Assembly (NCBI RefSeq): GCF_964340395.1
Contig: NC_135560.1
Coordinates: forward strand, 8,837,598 to 8,901,597
Source of the DNA: Glandiceps talaboti
Lineage: Eukaryota; Hemichordata; Enteropneusta; Spengelidae
Length of the DNA: 64,000 bases
Direction: 5' to 3'
The notes under the pieces are model-generated. The model worked only from the letters and a program-made list of their open reading frames with translations. It searched no databases and was not told where the DNA came from. Below are positions 38,501 to 49,232 of the stretch, one piece after another. Numbering within the stretch: the first letter of the stretch is position 1; every line of letters begins with the position of its first letter. Made by a program: the position numbers and the translations under genes.

Positions 38501-40193
38501 TAATGATTTCTGAATTACTTTTTAGGGCAGGAGAGTAAGAGTATTTTACTAGTGCATAATATGATAGTTACAGCAATAGCGGCTCTTCGTCAATTTATCC
38601 TTTCTAAAATTCTGTAGCTAGCCCCTCAGCTTCACTGGTCACGTCACAGACCTCAAGACTGTTGTAGGGTCCATTTCTCCCCATTTCGTTGGTTTCTAAG
38701 GTAAACTGCAAAGTCGAAATATATCTTCTAGGATGTGCACCATCTCAGATTCAGAATACCATTTGCCTTTACTTGGTCTTGATCATGTCTGTCTGGACTT
38801 GTACCAACACTATAGGTGAAGTTTCATTGATAGATCTGATATACGATGGATGGCACACATATCACTTATGCTGAATTGGCCATATGATTGATGTACATGC
38901 AGTTGATTGAATCAAATTTTCTGCATAGTTGTACCTGTGTGGTTTGTCATGGTAAAGCCTTGTACAGGCAAGCAATGTGTGTTGTATATTAGGTGTATAT
39001 GCACTGCATGTTAGGTGTGCACATTTTGTAGTTGTTCGTAAGTGTTTGACATAGAAAGGCCATATCTATGCAAGCAATACGCACTGCAGTGTATATTGGG
39101 TGTGCACATTTTGTAGTTGTTCCCAAGTGTTTGACATAGAAAGGCCATATCTATGCAAGCAATCTACACTGTATGTTGGGTGTGCACACTTTGTAGTTGT
39201 TCTCAGGTGTGTTTGTCGTAGAAAAGCCATATATATGCAAGCAATGTGCACTGTATGTTGGGTGTGCACACTTTGTAGTTGTTCCCTCTTTATTTGCCAT
39301 GGAAGAGCCACATATATGCAAACACCATGTATTGTACGTTAGCTGAGCACACTTCATAATTGTTCCTAAGTATGTTTGTCATGGAAAAGCCATGTATATG
39401 CAAACAATGTGCACTTTGTAGTTGTTCTCAGGTGTGTTTGTCATAGAAAAGCCATATAATGCCTGTAATGTGTGTTGTACTTTGGGTGTACACATTTTGT
39501 AATTGTTCCCAAGTGTTTGACATAAAAAAGCCATACATGTATATATATGCAAGCAATATGCACTTTACGTTAGGTGTCCGCACTTCTTAGTTGTTCCAAG
39601 TGTGTTAGCCGTGGAACAGCCATATATATGCAAACACCAAGTGTTTGTCATGGAAGAGCCATATAATGGCAACAATATGTGTTGTGTGTTACATGTGTAC
39701 ACTTTCTAGTTGTTCCCAAGTGTGTTTGTCATGGAAAAGCCATATATATGCAAACACTGTGTGCTGTACATTAGGTGTGCCCACTTCCTAATTGTTCCCG
39801 AATGTGTTGGCCATGGAAAAGCCTTATATATGCAAACACTGTGTGCTCATTTCCCAGTTGTTCCCAAATGTGTTTGCAATGGAAAAGCCATATGTATGCA
39901 ATGTGCACTGTAGTGTATGTTATGTGTGCATATTTCCTAGTAGTCATACCCTTTGGGCCAAGTGTGTTGTTTGTCATGGAAGAACGAAATATATGCATTA
40001 AGTGCACTGATAGTGTTATGTGATGTTTAGAGTTTGTCAGGAACAAGCTAATAGAGTAATATTCAATTTCAGAAGCAATGTAACAATATCCCCATGTAGT
40101 CTGCACATCATAACAATTATCTCATTATTTTCTTGTTTGCAGGCAACCTTAGAGAGTGAAATATTGAAGGGTATCAACCTACTGACACCATAG
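32587..40193 (+). CDS. HAUS1: HAUS augmin-like complex subunit 1 (complete, 8 exons)
   Basis: HAUS1 is a coiled-coil subunit of augmin, which docks on spindle microtubules and recruits gamma-tubulin to nucleate branches. Exons: 32587-32616, 33152-33326, 33781-33913, 34982-35116, 36310-36433, 37412-37477, 38337-38456 and 40143-40193. All introns are GT-AG and all junctions keep frame, giving 277 residues against 278 in human. Family marks are VPQYEINTKTV near residue 21-31, the DDLNQKAAEY block near 57, SGVDASIYHDSLL near 205, and the best conserved stretch PADPSLAQVKVEEAKKEL near 242-260. The protein is predicted almost entirely helical, with an acidic-basic linker (EEKSEDEEPKLKQK) in exon 5. 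The start codon lies in exon 1 after an upstream ATG-TTT-TGA micro-ORF. The third intron holds a foldback and the last intron a large minisatellite. Identification is by remembered family similarity over the full length. Confidence 0.95.
34106..34240. mobile_element. foldback element in HAUS1 intron 3
   Basis: TATTGTCAGGGGTGCACTAC on the left pairs with GTAGTACACCCCTGACAATA on the right. The flanks CTGACG and CTGAGG may be a weak duplication. Confidence 0.65.
35160..35445. mobile_element. foldback element in HAUS1 intron 4
   Basis: The ends CTGTTTGATACAA and TTGTATCAAACAG are perfect complements. Pairing resumes inward at AAGAAACTATACATGCTACA and TGTAGAATGTGCAGTTTCTT. No clear target duplication. 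Confidence 0.65.
37970..38128. mobile_element. short inverted-repeat element in HAUS1 intron 6
   Basis: AAGCAGTGTTCTCT on the left pairs with AGAGAACACTGCTT on the right; the interior is unpaired. Could be a solo MITE or a chance pair. Confidence 0.45.
38960..40020. repeat. minisatellite, about 70-90-bp unit, about 11 copies, in HAUS1 intron 7
   Basis: The units contain GTGTGCACA(C/T)TTTGTAGTTG, TTCCCAAGTGTGTTTGTCAT, GGAAAAGCCATATATATGCA and AGCAATGTGCACTGTATGTT. Copies differ by substitutions and whole-module losses. Several paired open frames on both strands here are by-products. It ends about 120 bp before the last HAUS1 exon. Confidence 0.9.
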
Positions 40194-40542
40194 CCTTCTC
40201 ATATCCATGTCTTCACAGACAAAAACTGACCAAGGTTTATGTAAAAGATTCCATGTTCCACCCGTCATGTGCCATGTACAGGTCACTCATAAGAAACTTT
40301 GGATATGCCGGCCTTGGACAGAAAAGGTTTCTTCATAATGAAAGGGACCAATGGTTTTGAAGAGCAGAGATATACATGCAGAGTGCATTTGCATCATTGA
40401 TCACATGTACAGAAAGAAACTGTCATGATCTCCTTTTGCAGCACATTTACTTTGTCTATCAGCTCATCATCAAGAAGTGGTACTTTATATTTGTGAGATA
40501 GCCTTGTAGTAAGACTTTGGATCTGCATTTTGGGGGTTGCTG

Positions 40543-40548
40543 AATAAA
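40543..40548 (+). terminator. HAUS1 polyadenylation signal
   Basis: AATAAA about 350 bp after the HAUS1 stop codon, followed by a GT/T-rich stretch (TTCCTCTGTCAGTTGCTTTT). It marks the likely transcript end. Confidence 0.6.
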
Positions 40549-40870
40549 GCTGAAAGATGATGAGTTCCTCTGTCAGTTGCTTTTACAGTAAGTAGGTTAA
40601 CCCAAGGGTCTAGCAGCTAGACTACTTGTGTTGTAAGACTGCTGTCACTTTTGAGCTTTTGCCATCATGTTGAGGACATGAATAATGCTATTTCAGTCTT
40701 TGAAACTGAATGCAGTAACAATGTAGAATTGTACTTACATATAAATCCAAACAAATAGAAAACTATTACCCTTTGGGAAAGTTATGTTATTTACAAAAGA
40801 GACATTCTGCTAGACTTTTTTTCCAGTTTATTGAAGGAAGTGTAAGGAACAGTTCTTTCTTAGAATGTTA

Positions 40871-41206
40871 AAGTGGCCATATGGATGATAATTGGATAAG
40901 TATTTTGGATTTTTAATTTTATAAAAACAATTCTATCATGGCTTCCTACTCAAAACAGTATATGCCAAGTCCTTCTTTGTATTACTCCAAAAATTGCAAA
41001 AGATTAATAAATGTGTTTGTTATTGTATGTACAATAACAATTTTTTTTTTACACATTTTTTTAGCTTTTTGCAATGTAATGAGTTACAAACACAGATTTG
41101 GTCAATGTTGTTTCACATTGATTTTTCAACTAGAAAGCCATGATACAATTGTTTTATAAATTGACAATTAAAAATAAATACCCAATCCTCATCTATATGG
41201 CCACTT
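40871..41206. mobile_element. palindromic Tc1/mariner-like MITE, intact copy (336 bp)
   Basis: It starts AAGTGGCCATATGGATGA and ends TCATCTATATGGCCACTT, flanked by TA on each side. The two halves are reverse complements almost to the centre, including TTTATAAAA.CAATT.TATCATGGCTT against AAGCCATGATACAATTGTTT. A transcript would fold into a hairpin of about 165 bp. The TA target fits Tc1/mariner-type transposition. It lies between the convergent ends of HAUS1 and the minus-strand gene at 41478-46798. Confidence 0.88.
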
Positions 41207-41477
41207 TAATAATTTACATGACATTTTAAATACTGTACAATTATGTCACTTTCAAGAGCCTGCAAGAATAAAAGTGTACATTTTTGGAATTTCTTAAAAC
41301 GTTTCGCATTCAGTCTATGCAAATATTTTTAGATAAGACTATATCGTCTGTATTTCAACATGAAAGTCTATATTGGAGTTTTAACTTTAGAAATTTAGAT
41401 AAAGTTAAAATATCTGAATTAAAAAATACAACAATGGAATAACAATAACACAACAGAAGTCCAGTGTTGTTCTGTAT

Positions 41478-44400
41478 TTAGTCTTCGATTTGATGCCTTT
41501 GTGGTCCACAGCTGCTTACTGGTTGTAGTGGTGAGTTTTCAGTATTTTCATTACCATTCACTCCACTAGTCATTACTTCATCCTCTGGTGGGTTTGGCAT
41601 GTATTGAAAGTTAAGCAAACTTCTTAATACTACTAAATCTTTGCCGACCAAATCACCAGCTTTTGTTTTACATTTAATTTTCCTCTTACATAACACATGT
41701 AAGTTGTAGTAGTCAATTTATGTCACAGGGTTAACTTTGATGCTTTGAGCCGTATTTACGATAAAAATCACAAAGTAAATGAAAACACACATTTTGAAGG
41801 AAAAACTGGCAAAAGACATAGTGTAATAATTGTAGAATAAAGTGCACAGTTGACTTATTTTCACCAGTTGATATAAACTGTAATATGCAGCATATTAATT
41901 GAAAATAGCATGAATCTTAAGCCTGCAGCTTTCAGGAAATAGCACCATCTAGAGTAGGTAACATATTGCATATGATATACCATTTAAATAAACCAAGCCC
42001 ACTCCTAGTAGACAGAAGCTACAGTCCCTTCCCTTTAATTGTTTTACTTTTGTTTGACTAATTGATGATATTGAGTTTTAGTCCCCCTATGGCCGGCCAT
42101 AAACCCCAGAAGCGACTATTGGTATTATGGTTCTGTCTGTACACAGCTCCTTCTCTGCCATGCCTGAGGCAATTTTTTTAGTCACCAAGGTGTCAAATTT
42201 GAATGAAATTGATCATTACATGTCAGTCAAGAGATATGACCGTGTACAGCTGCCCGGATAGAACCACTTGTAGTTGCCACTGCTGAAAAGACTAGTGTCT
42301 TACAACTTACCACCAAGTTACGTAGACACTTATAGGGAAAAGGATATATCATGACTGCATGTCTGATGTCCACTATCAGCAGGAAACTGTATCAGTGTAT
42401 GTTCCTGATTGATACAAGTGTCAAACATGTCTTCTTTTTTCATCCAAAAAGATGCCTATGATAAAGATGTATAAAATTAGCAAAATCACACTAAAAGAGT
42501 GTTTAAGGGTAAACCATTGAATTGGGGGGGGGGGGGGGAATTGGACCCAATGACAAATTTTTTGTCATGTAGTCAATTCACTTGGCACTCTTGTGGCTCA
42601 GGAAAACCTATGGTATTGTGTCAGATGTATGTAACGAGTGCACACGAATGAACACAAACGACAGTAAATGTAACAGCCAAAAAGAAATGCCTTGTACTCT
42701 ACATCGGATTTTAATCAGATTGGGTATGAGTTAACATAGTGACAGCGATGCAATGCATCATATTTGTCAATAAACAAAGAGCAGTTTACCCTGGACATGT
42801 GTATCTGCTGACCTCTGACCTTAAGTGTCATTGCTTTCAGTTTCAGATAATGTGACATTCAAATATGAGGAAATATTGAGATTTTCAATTCCCAGGTCTT
42901 TCATATGTTCTAGATAGTGTTAGAACTTAGACAAGTTACAACCTCTGTATGACTGCTGTTTGGTGTTATTTCACACACATTCACCCTCTTTCAGTAATCA
43001 TTACATCAATCTGACTAAAATCTGATGAAGTGAATACTTGATTTCTGTATTTACCTCTATTTCCTAATTTTCTGGTCGTTTGTTCTTTTTGTTCAGTGAG
43101 TGAGCACCTATTCCTACATCTGACAGGTGTTCACGTTAAAATCCTGTGCATTGAGTAACCCACTCAACCAATGAGAATGCATCTTGCATCGAAAACTTAC
43201 AAGTACAGTACCTCAGCACACTTTGTTCCAACAGAGTTCGAATGCAGAGTCTAAGTGCAGAGTTCAGACAACGGTGTTATTGAAATTGTCTTAGTGGTTC
43301 TGTTTGTTTTCAACTTCAATTCTGGAGTATTAACTGTAAGGGGATTTTGACAGATTTGAATGTGAACTCGAATGTTAACGTATAAGATGTAGGAAGGGGT
43401 CGTTCTTTCACTCTCAGCACAACAAAGTTGAAAGCACATGAAGGAATTAGAGGTAAATAAATATTTCGAGCCATATTCACTACATCAGATTTTACTCAGA
43501 TTGGATATACATGTACTCAGTAATTAAGTGCAAGGCTTCATTTACCTGATCATAGAAGTGAGGTACACTTGCATTTGCTGTGGAAGAATCTGAGTACACT
43601 AAAGGACTTTGCTGCAGGAAGTTTGGCATCAATGGTGAATTGGTAGGTACCTATCATGTGACAAATTATAATTTTCAGAGATTATAACATGTATTTTCTT
43701 AATATGTGTTGTAATAAATAGTGCAACCAGACATTCTTGCAATATGCATAATATACACACTTGCTTTGTCACTACTTGTCCTCAACTAGTAGAGACAAAA
43801 CCCCTTTTGTTACTAGTATATCCTGCTTGAATAACTAGAAATATTGGAGAATAACCTAATTATACTTGTACAAGCTCAATTTTGGAAAATGAAAAAACAG
43901 TAATTCTGAATGTTTTGACTTGCATTGCATTGCAAGCACTAACAAACAATGGCGTAGGTGTATATTTTCATTATGTAAAATGAAAAGGGTTTTACCTGTA
44001 AAAAAACTACAATTAATTTGGCTTGCACCTGGTTTATTTTTAACAAGATAGGACATTCTATACTGAACTTCACAGTGAACTCATATTTGGGTTTTCTGTG
44101 CACCTATAATTTCATTGCCCCATTTGAAATTGACCCTATATATCCACTTGCCTGTTGAGAGAAACTGCTGAACACCCCTTTTTGGTCTTCAAATATTGAG
44201 CTGTTCATATCAAGTATTGCATTCCCTTCAGAGCTTTGACTGTTGACACCAAACATTGCACAGGGATCCGATGTGGTGGTCTCCTTTCTTTCAGTCAACC
44301 AGTTTTGAAGCAGAGGTTGGTCTGTATCTATTTCTCTTCTTCCTCTTAATGATAAAGGAAGTTCTAGAAAGTCATCTCTAGTGACTTTCACTTCTCCTTC

Positions 44401-46798
44401 CTTAGGCAAGCCTGGGTTTCTTGTCCTAATCAGGGCAAAAGATTGCGTAGAAATGCAATCAAGATAAGAATTGAACACAAAGTATTGTAATAAACCAGTG
44501 CTTTTTCATGACTTCCCAGATATGTAATATAATACATATAATAAATAATTGTCAGGGATAAATTTACTTTTTTGTTATTAAAGACCTATGACAATCAAGA
44601 ATTGATGACTTTCATTCCTAGGTAAGTTTGGGACACAAAATCTTAGTTCACAGAGTTTTCATATTTCATTAGTTCTAAAAACAATTATGGTTACATACAA
44701 TGTTAGAAGATATTCTCCTTTGAATTCACTACATTTAACGAAAACTTGGATGCTAGATAAGATAAAAATGTATTGGTTTTATTCACTTTCCATATCAGTA
44801 TGCAGCTGGGATTCAATCAGAACTGAGGCAACAGTGACATGCATGCCTTCATAGGTAACTTCTGTAAAATGTATTGTCGACTTACAATAGAAAGAGTTGA
44901 CAACATGTTAAACTGAAGTTGCCTAGCAAAGTCTATTTTGATGATACCATTTCCATATGGAGTGAATGAAATCAGTGCATTTTATCTAATTTAACATCCA
45001 AGTTTTTATATGGTGAATTCACAAGTATCCTTTCCCTTTTATAAGATTTTTAAATCACCAACAAACAACCAACAATTTACATTGCATTATTTATGACTCA
45101 CCAATCAAAGGCAGCTTGTTTTCTTTTTAGTTGTGCTATGTGTTTAAAAATATCTTGAGTTGTTGCCTTCTTTTCCTTGTTTCTTGTTCTTAATTTTCTT
45201 GGAGCAGGCAAATCTTCTCTAGCCAGATTCAAAAGATCTAATGTAGATTTTGACGTGTACCCATCTCTAGTGACTTTCCTACTTGCCAACTGAAACAGAT
45301 TGTGAGAACTGGAGAATAAGTGGCAAGGCCCAGTCTGTCTATCACTGTGACCTAACCAAGGATTGCACACTGTTGAATCAATAATGAACCAAATAATCGC
45401 TTTGGTTCCAAATGTACAAAATTATGGAAGTGTTTTGATAATGCAGAATAATACGAACTGTGTTGATTTAAATGGTATACACGACTATTATCAAGTTCTC
45501 TTCAAAATTTAGCTTTGCAAATATTTGATACAATCTGATTAAAATCTGATGTGGTGAAAGCTGCTAAATGTTTTATTTACCTCTATCTCCATCGTTTTGT
45601 GATGTTTGTTTTTGTTCCAAGTGATCGCCACCGTGGGAAGGCAGCGATCACTCAGAACAAAAACAACGTCACAAAACGATGGAAATAGAGCTAAATAAAG
45701 TATTTAGTCACTTTCACAACATCAGATTTTAATCAGATTGATATTTGATAGTGCTAATGAAGGGTTTCTAGAATGTCTTCTGAACATGAAATACTTGTAC
45801 TTTTACATCAAGTAATTTGATCTTGAGCTTGAGATCATGCAGGTATTCTTGTTTTGGCAAAGTTTCTTGTCGCCATGACAGCAACACACATTATGTAACA
45901 TATGAAAAAAATATTCACTTACCAGCCCAATTTTTTCATCTAGACTTCTGTTACTGCTATCAATTAAATGAGACCTGATTTTGAATTTAAGAATAAATCA
46001 TGTGATGAATTTCATGGTTTTAGAGATATTGTTTTAGAGATATAATTTTGTAATATATATTATGTAATTATGTGAACATATCTGATGATAAATATAAAGT
46101 CCATTATTTGTTTCAATTGTCTTTCCGATATTTCCAATAAATTTGGTAATATGTTGTATATTTTTTTCTATTTTCACAAAATGTCCGAGAGGAATCAAAA
46201 ATTTCTGTAAGGTTAAAATACTCACCTCTGTGTAAGTAGTTGCTCAAAATTGACATCACTGGATCTTGTCTTCTTTTTTGTACCAGTTAGTTCCTGAGAT
46301 TCCTCATGTCTTTTGACTGTATTGGAAACTCTAAAAACAATTGATAATGAAAACGAGGAGAGAAAACTACGAATGTCATTTGTTTTCATGATGGAGAATA
46401 GTAGATGTCTTCATCGGTTTTTTAGTTTTACAAATAAAGTGGTGCTATTATTAGTATTACTCATTTCTCTTTTTGCAGAGCTTGATGGAAATATTCTAAA
46501 TTTGGTTAAACATAAAGTTACTGTGTAGTTTGGATAATATTCCAAGAAAAGTTTGACAAATACTACATATAAGTTATACAACTCCGATAAAAATGTCTTG
46601 TTCTTATAAATATGGTCAAAAATCATGTTTTCACCAGCTAGATTGATGTTTTGTATAAATGTACTCTTTCTAAAATGGCCTTTCTTACCTCATAAACGGA
46701 AGTGATGTTAAATGATCTGTCGTTTCGGATTTTTTATCTAACCGATCACGCTGTCTACTGATTTTGGACGGTACGTGTGCCGACTGATTTCCGAACAT
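41478..46798 (-). CDS. unrecognised basic protein, 327 residues (complete, 7 exons)
   Basis: I do not recognise this protein. Exons in coding order are 46798-46689, 46330-46226, 45956-45923, 45289-45102, 44425-44152, 43611-43546 and 41684-41478. Every junction keeps frame; five introns are GT-AG and the one after 44152 has a GC donor (CAG before GCAAGTGG). The product starts MFGNQSAHVPSKISRQRDRL, is Lys/Arg/Ser/Thr-rich, and has no membrane segment or signal peptide. Exon 4 holds a basic, helix-prone segment (KLRTRNKEKK...HIAQLKRKQAAFDW). The phrase KVTRD occurs twice (exons 4 and 5), each followed by a Leu-rich hydrophobic patch, which may be a short repeated motif. Exon 5 is followed by a Ser/Gly/acidic tail. 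The composition suggests a disordered nuclear or cytoskeletal scaffold protein, but that is only inference. The start ATG lies about 100 bp downstream of the small ORF at 46900-47142. Confidence 0.8.
42524..42538 (+). repeat. poly-G tract (15 G)
   Basis: An uninterrupted G run in the last intron of the 41478-46798 gene. Confidence 0.9.
42630..42721. mobile_element. right-arm remnant of the CAATCTGA foldback family
   Basis: CTACATCGGATTTTAATCAGATTG matches the right end of the element at 45531-45740. No left arm is recognisable. Confidence 0.45.
43007..43503. mobile_element. CAATCTGA foldback family, long diverged copy
   Basis: The left end CAATCTGACTAAAATCTGAT...TATTTACCTCTATTTCC pairs with the right end GGAATTAGAGGTAAATAAAT...CATCAGATTTTACTCAGATTG. 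It is longer than the copy at 45531-45740, with extra internal sequence. It ends about 40 bp before exon 6 of the minus-strand gene (43546-43611). Confidence 0.7.
43780..43847. mobile_element. partial copy of the CCTTAG foldback family
   Basis: CTAGTAGAGACAAAACCCCTTTTGTTACTAGTA...AGAAATATTGG resembles the right half of the element at 58543-58672. Confidence 0.45.
45531..45740. mobile_element. CAATCTGA foldback family, 210-bp copy with 10-bp duplication
   Basis: The left end CAATCTGATTAAAATCTGAT pairs with the right end ATCAGATTTTAATCAGATTG. Inner arms pair through TTTATTTACCTCTATCTCC and CATCGTTTTGTGATGTTTGT. The direct repeat ATATTTGATA flanks both sides (45521-45530 and 45741-45750). Duplications of this size fit Mutator-like mobilisation. 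It sits in an intron of the minus-strand gene. Confidence 0.85.
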
Positions 46799-46899
46799 GG
46801 CTGTGGCACGTACTGGCTATGAACGTCAACTTTGAGTAGTACACTTGTTCGACTGTACTGATCGGGGAGAGTGTGAACAACCAGCTACAAACTTGTAAT

Positions 46900-47142
46900 T
46901 TAGGGATGAGTATTTACAATATTTTGATCGATATTTCTCCTTGCACCCTCAGTTGTCACTTCTTCACTGTCAGTACTACTGTGGTAGCAATGTTTGAGTA
47001 AAATCAGCCAAATCAAAAGTATGGTAATTGTTCCATACAGAAAATGTACACTAGAAAACTTGTAACTTTCTGGGACATCGATCATGGCATGCAGACGACA
47101 GGTCACTCGCTGAAATTGTTCCTCTGCGATGACGGGAATCAT
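46900..47142 (-). CDS. small single-pass membrane protein or upstream ORF, 80 residues
   Basis: An ATG at 47142 opens 80 codons on the minus strand, ending TAA. Residues about 33-50 (HFLYGTITILLIWLILLK) form one clear hydrophobic segment. It is preceded by a charged N-terminus with two Cys-containing short helices and followed by an acidic Ser/Thr tail (SSTDSEEVTTEG). There is no signal-peptide arrangement at the start. It lies on the same strand as, and 100 bp upstream of, the ATG of the 41478-46798 gene. It may be a separate single-exon micro-protein gene, or an upstream cistron in the same mRNA. A donor-like ATTGTAAATAC near its end would allow a different C-terminus. I do not recognise the family. 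Confidence 0.4.
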   Translation of the reverse strand: MIPVIAEEQFQRVTCRLHAMIDVPESYKFSSVHFLYGTITILLIWLILLKHCYHSSTDSEEVTTEGARRNIDQNIVNTHP

Positions 47143-47254
47143 GCGCAATTTTGTTCCTCGCTGTTTCCTTTCTAGTCTCTCTGTATATTGCCAGTAGTTC
47201 GTAACAACTAGGGCCTTCTTTCAGACGGGTTATCCGAGAACTGTCAGTCTAGTA

Positions 47255-47280
47255 TGGTTGGTTGGTTGGTTGGTTGGTTG
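47255..47280. repeat. GGTT tetranucleotide microsatellite
   Basis: Six or more GGTT units close to the proposed start of the minus-strand transcripts. Confidence 0.85.
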
Positions 47281-47539
47281 ACAACATCGGAAAAACAACG
47301 TTATGTCGTTGGCGGTTGTTTTTTCACAGACCGAGCTGACGATAGCTGCATCTACTCTATTCACAATAACAAATATGTTCACACATAGTTACTGTAGACA
47401 AAAGTAGTCTGTTAATAGTGATAGTCATGCTAATCCAAAATCCATTCGTCTAATGAAATACGACAGATCTAGTACACATTGTACAAAGTGGTTTTACACG
47501 TTACAGTTACACTTCTAAAGCCGCCAGCTAGCTATCACT

Positions 47540-47700
47540 GTAGGATAGGATCAGGAGCAGACCGAACTGCACCGCGCCGGGTGACGTGACAGATCGTGAC
47601 GTCAGGAAATTGGTATATTGTGATTGGGTTAAAGTTACCCGTATTACCCAAACCGAACGACCAATCATTTACAAGTAATCATCGCGCCTCAGCTCCCTAG
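47540..47700. promoter_or_regulatory. promoter-like cluster with CRE and CCAAT motifs
   Basis: A locally GC-rich patch holds two CRE-type sites (GGTGACGTGACA and CGTGACGTCAGG), a reversed CCAAT (GTGATTGGGTT) and a direct one (GACCAATCATTT). It lies about 400 bp upstream of the small ORF and the 41478-46798 gene on the minus strand. On the plus side a donor-like ATGCGTATG before GTGAGACG at about 47741 could end a short divergent exon. No plus-strand coding follows. Confidence 0.45.
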
Positions 47701-48693
47701 ACCTGGTCTATGAGAAAAACCGGTCCCAAGCACAGGCAGCTATGCGTATGGTGAGACGTAAAAATGTTTAACTAAACGGCCTGTTGAAAAACCTGGAGGT
47801 ACTCGGACTCCGTTTCCTAACTTGTGTTCATGGAATTATGCAGTTATTTGTTATTTTACACTTGTCATATTATCGGTAAAAACATTATTGATGATTTGTT
47901 CATCATCGGTATCAGTACAGCAGGCTTTCGGCACAATTCATGTTTGATTGGGTTACCTCAGAATTAGATTGAAACTCCTCAACAGTGGCGACCATAAACG
48001 GAATAATAAGTAATCCCCTAAAGCTTCTGTTGCATTTTTAATACCAATTGAAGGTGCACAAGAGTCTTGGATTGCTAAGTCTAGTCATGCAGTGTATGCA
48101 TACAGGAAGTAAAAGCTCTCATTCACCATTCACTAGTATCTCCAGATATCAATTCATGTTCACCAAATCGTAATTCACAATTTACCAGTAAATCTTGTGT
48201 AAATTCACCAATATCAGTACAGTAGTCCCTAGGGCTATTTAATTTCCAATCAAATTGAGGGAGGCGTAGTCCACAGGGTTTAGTGCAATCAAATTGAGGG
48301 AGGAGGGGTAGGACTCCAGTGGTTTGTATAAGATATAACAACACTGATACCTGTTCAGTTATTTGTTTATTTCATTATGAATTTCTGTACATCTTTGTAC
48401 AAGTCATCAGATAGTAATTGTAAAAATTTGTATATTATTACAAGGTAGATCTCCTCTAATCTCCAATAGTTTCAAAATGTAAATGTAAGGGTCAGTGTGT
48501 GAAATAAACACCGGAGGGTTGAGTACACTACAAGTTTAAAATGCTACTACATGTACGTATCACATACTTCTAATAATTAAAAGTACAAAATCTTTAGCAA
48601 TTTATCAATGTCTATTGTCTATCCATATAGAACATCACGATTCTGTTGTGTATACTAGTAGTATATATTGAGGTGGTATAGTTATATTATTCC

Positions 48694-48818
48694 CAATATT
48701 TCACTTTATTCTGCCAAAAAAATACTCATGACCTAAGGGGTTTGTGACTACTCTTGTCTAGTGACTCGTAGTGACAAGGCCCCTTAGGTAATTCATAGTT
48801 TGAACAAATAAAAATATG
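48694..48818. mobile_element. CCTTAG foldback family, copy 1
   Basis: CAATATTTCACTTTATTCTG...ATGACCTAAGGGG pairs with CCCCTTAGGTAATTCAT...GAACAAATAAAAATATG. It shares ends and the ACCTAAGGG/CCCCTTA core with the copy at 58543-58672. No coding capacity. Confidence 0.7.
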
Positions 48819-49139
48819 TCTAAATAGCTTTGGAATATGTTGTGATTTAGCATATTGCATAACTTAATGTTGTGATGAGCAATGGTACCAATACATTATT
48901 TTGTTGTGATTTTCATTTTAATCTTTGGGTCTGATAAAGTTATGTCATTATTCTCAAACACATGATTTTTTTTTCAATAGATAACACTCTTTGCTGTGCT
49001 TGATGTTGATCATTGAAAAGATTAGATTCCAAAACAACTCAAACTATGCCTATTTGAAATGCATAACTTTTGTCAACTGAAATAATTTATGCAATGTAAA
49101 TGGTTTCATTTTGGACCAAGTGTTGCTCTCTGCCATCTG

Positions 49140-49141
<2 letters not shown>

Positions 49142-49228
<87 letters not shown>
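49142..49228 (+). repeat. (GT)n microsatellite
   Basis: About 43 perfect GT units. All overlapping Cys-Val and His-Thr reading frames are artefacts of it. Confidence 0.97.

Positions 49229-49232
<4 letters not shown>

Noticed and set aside
39066-40106. Several overlapping open frames on both strands in HAUS1 intron 7
   Set aside because: All arise from the 70-90-bp minisatellite; none joins HAUS1 exons in frame.
48123-48344. 73-codon minus-strand frame with two PQFDW/C phrases
   Set aside because: The phrases come from a short duplicated CAAATTGAGGGAGG motif. Nothing else supports coding.
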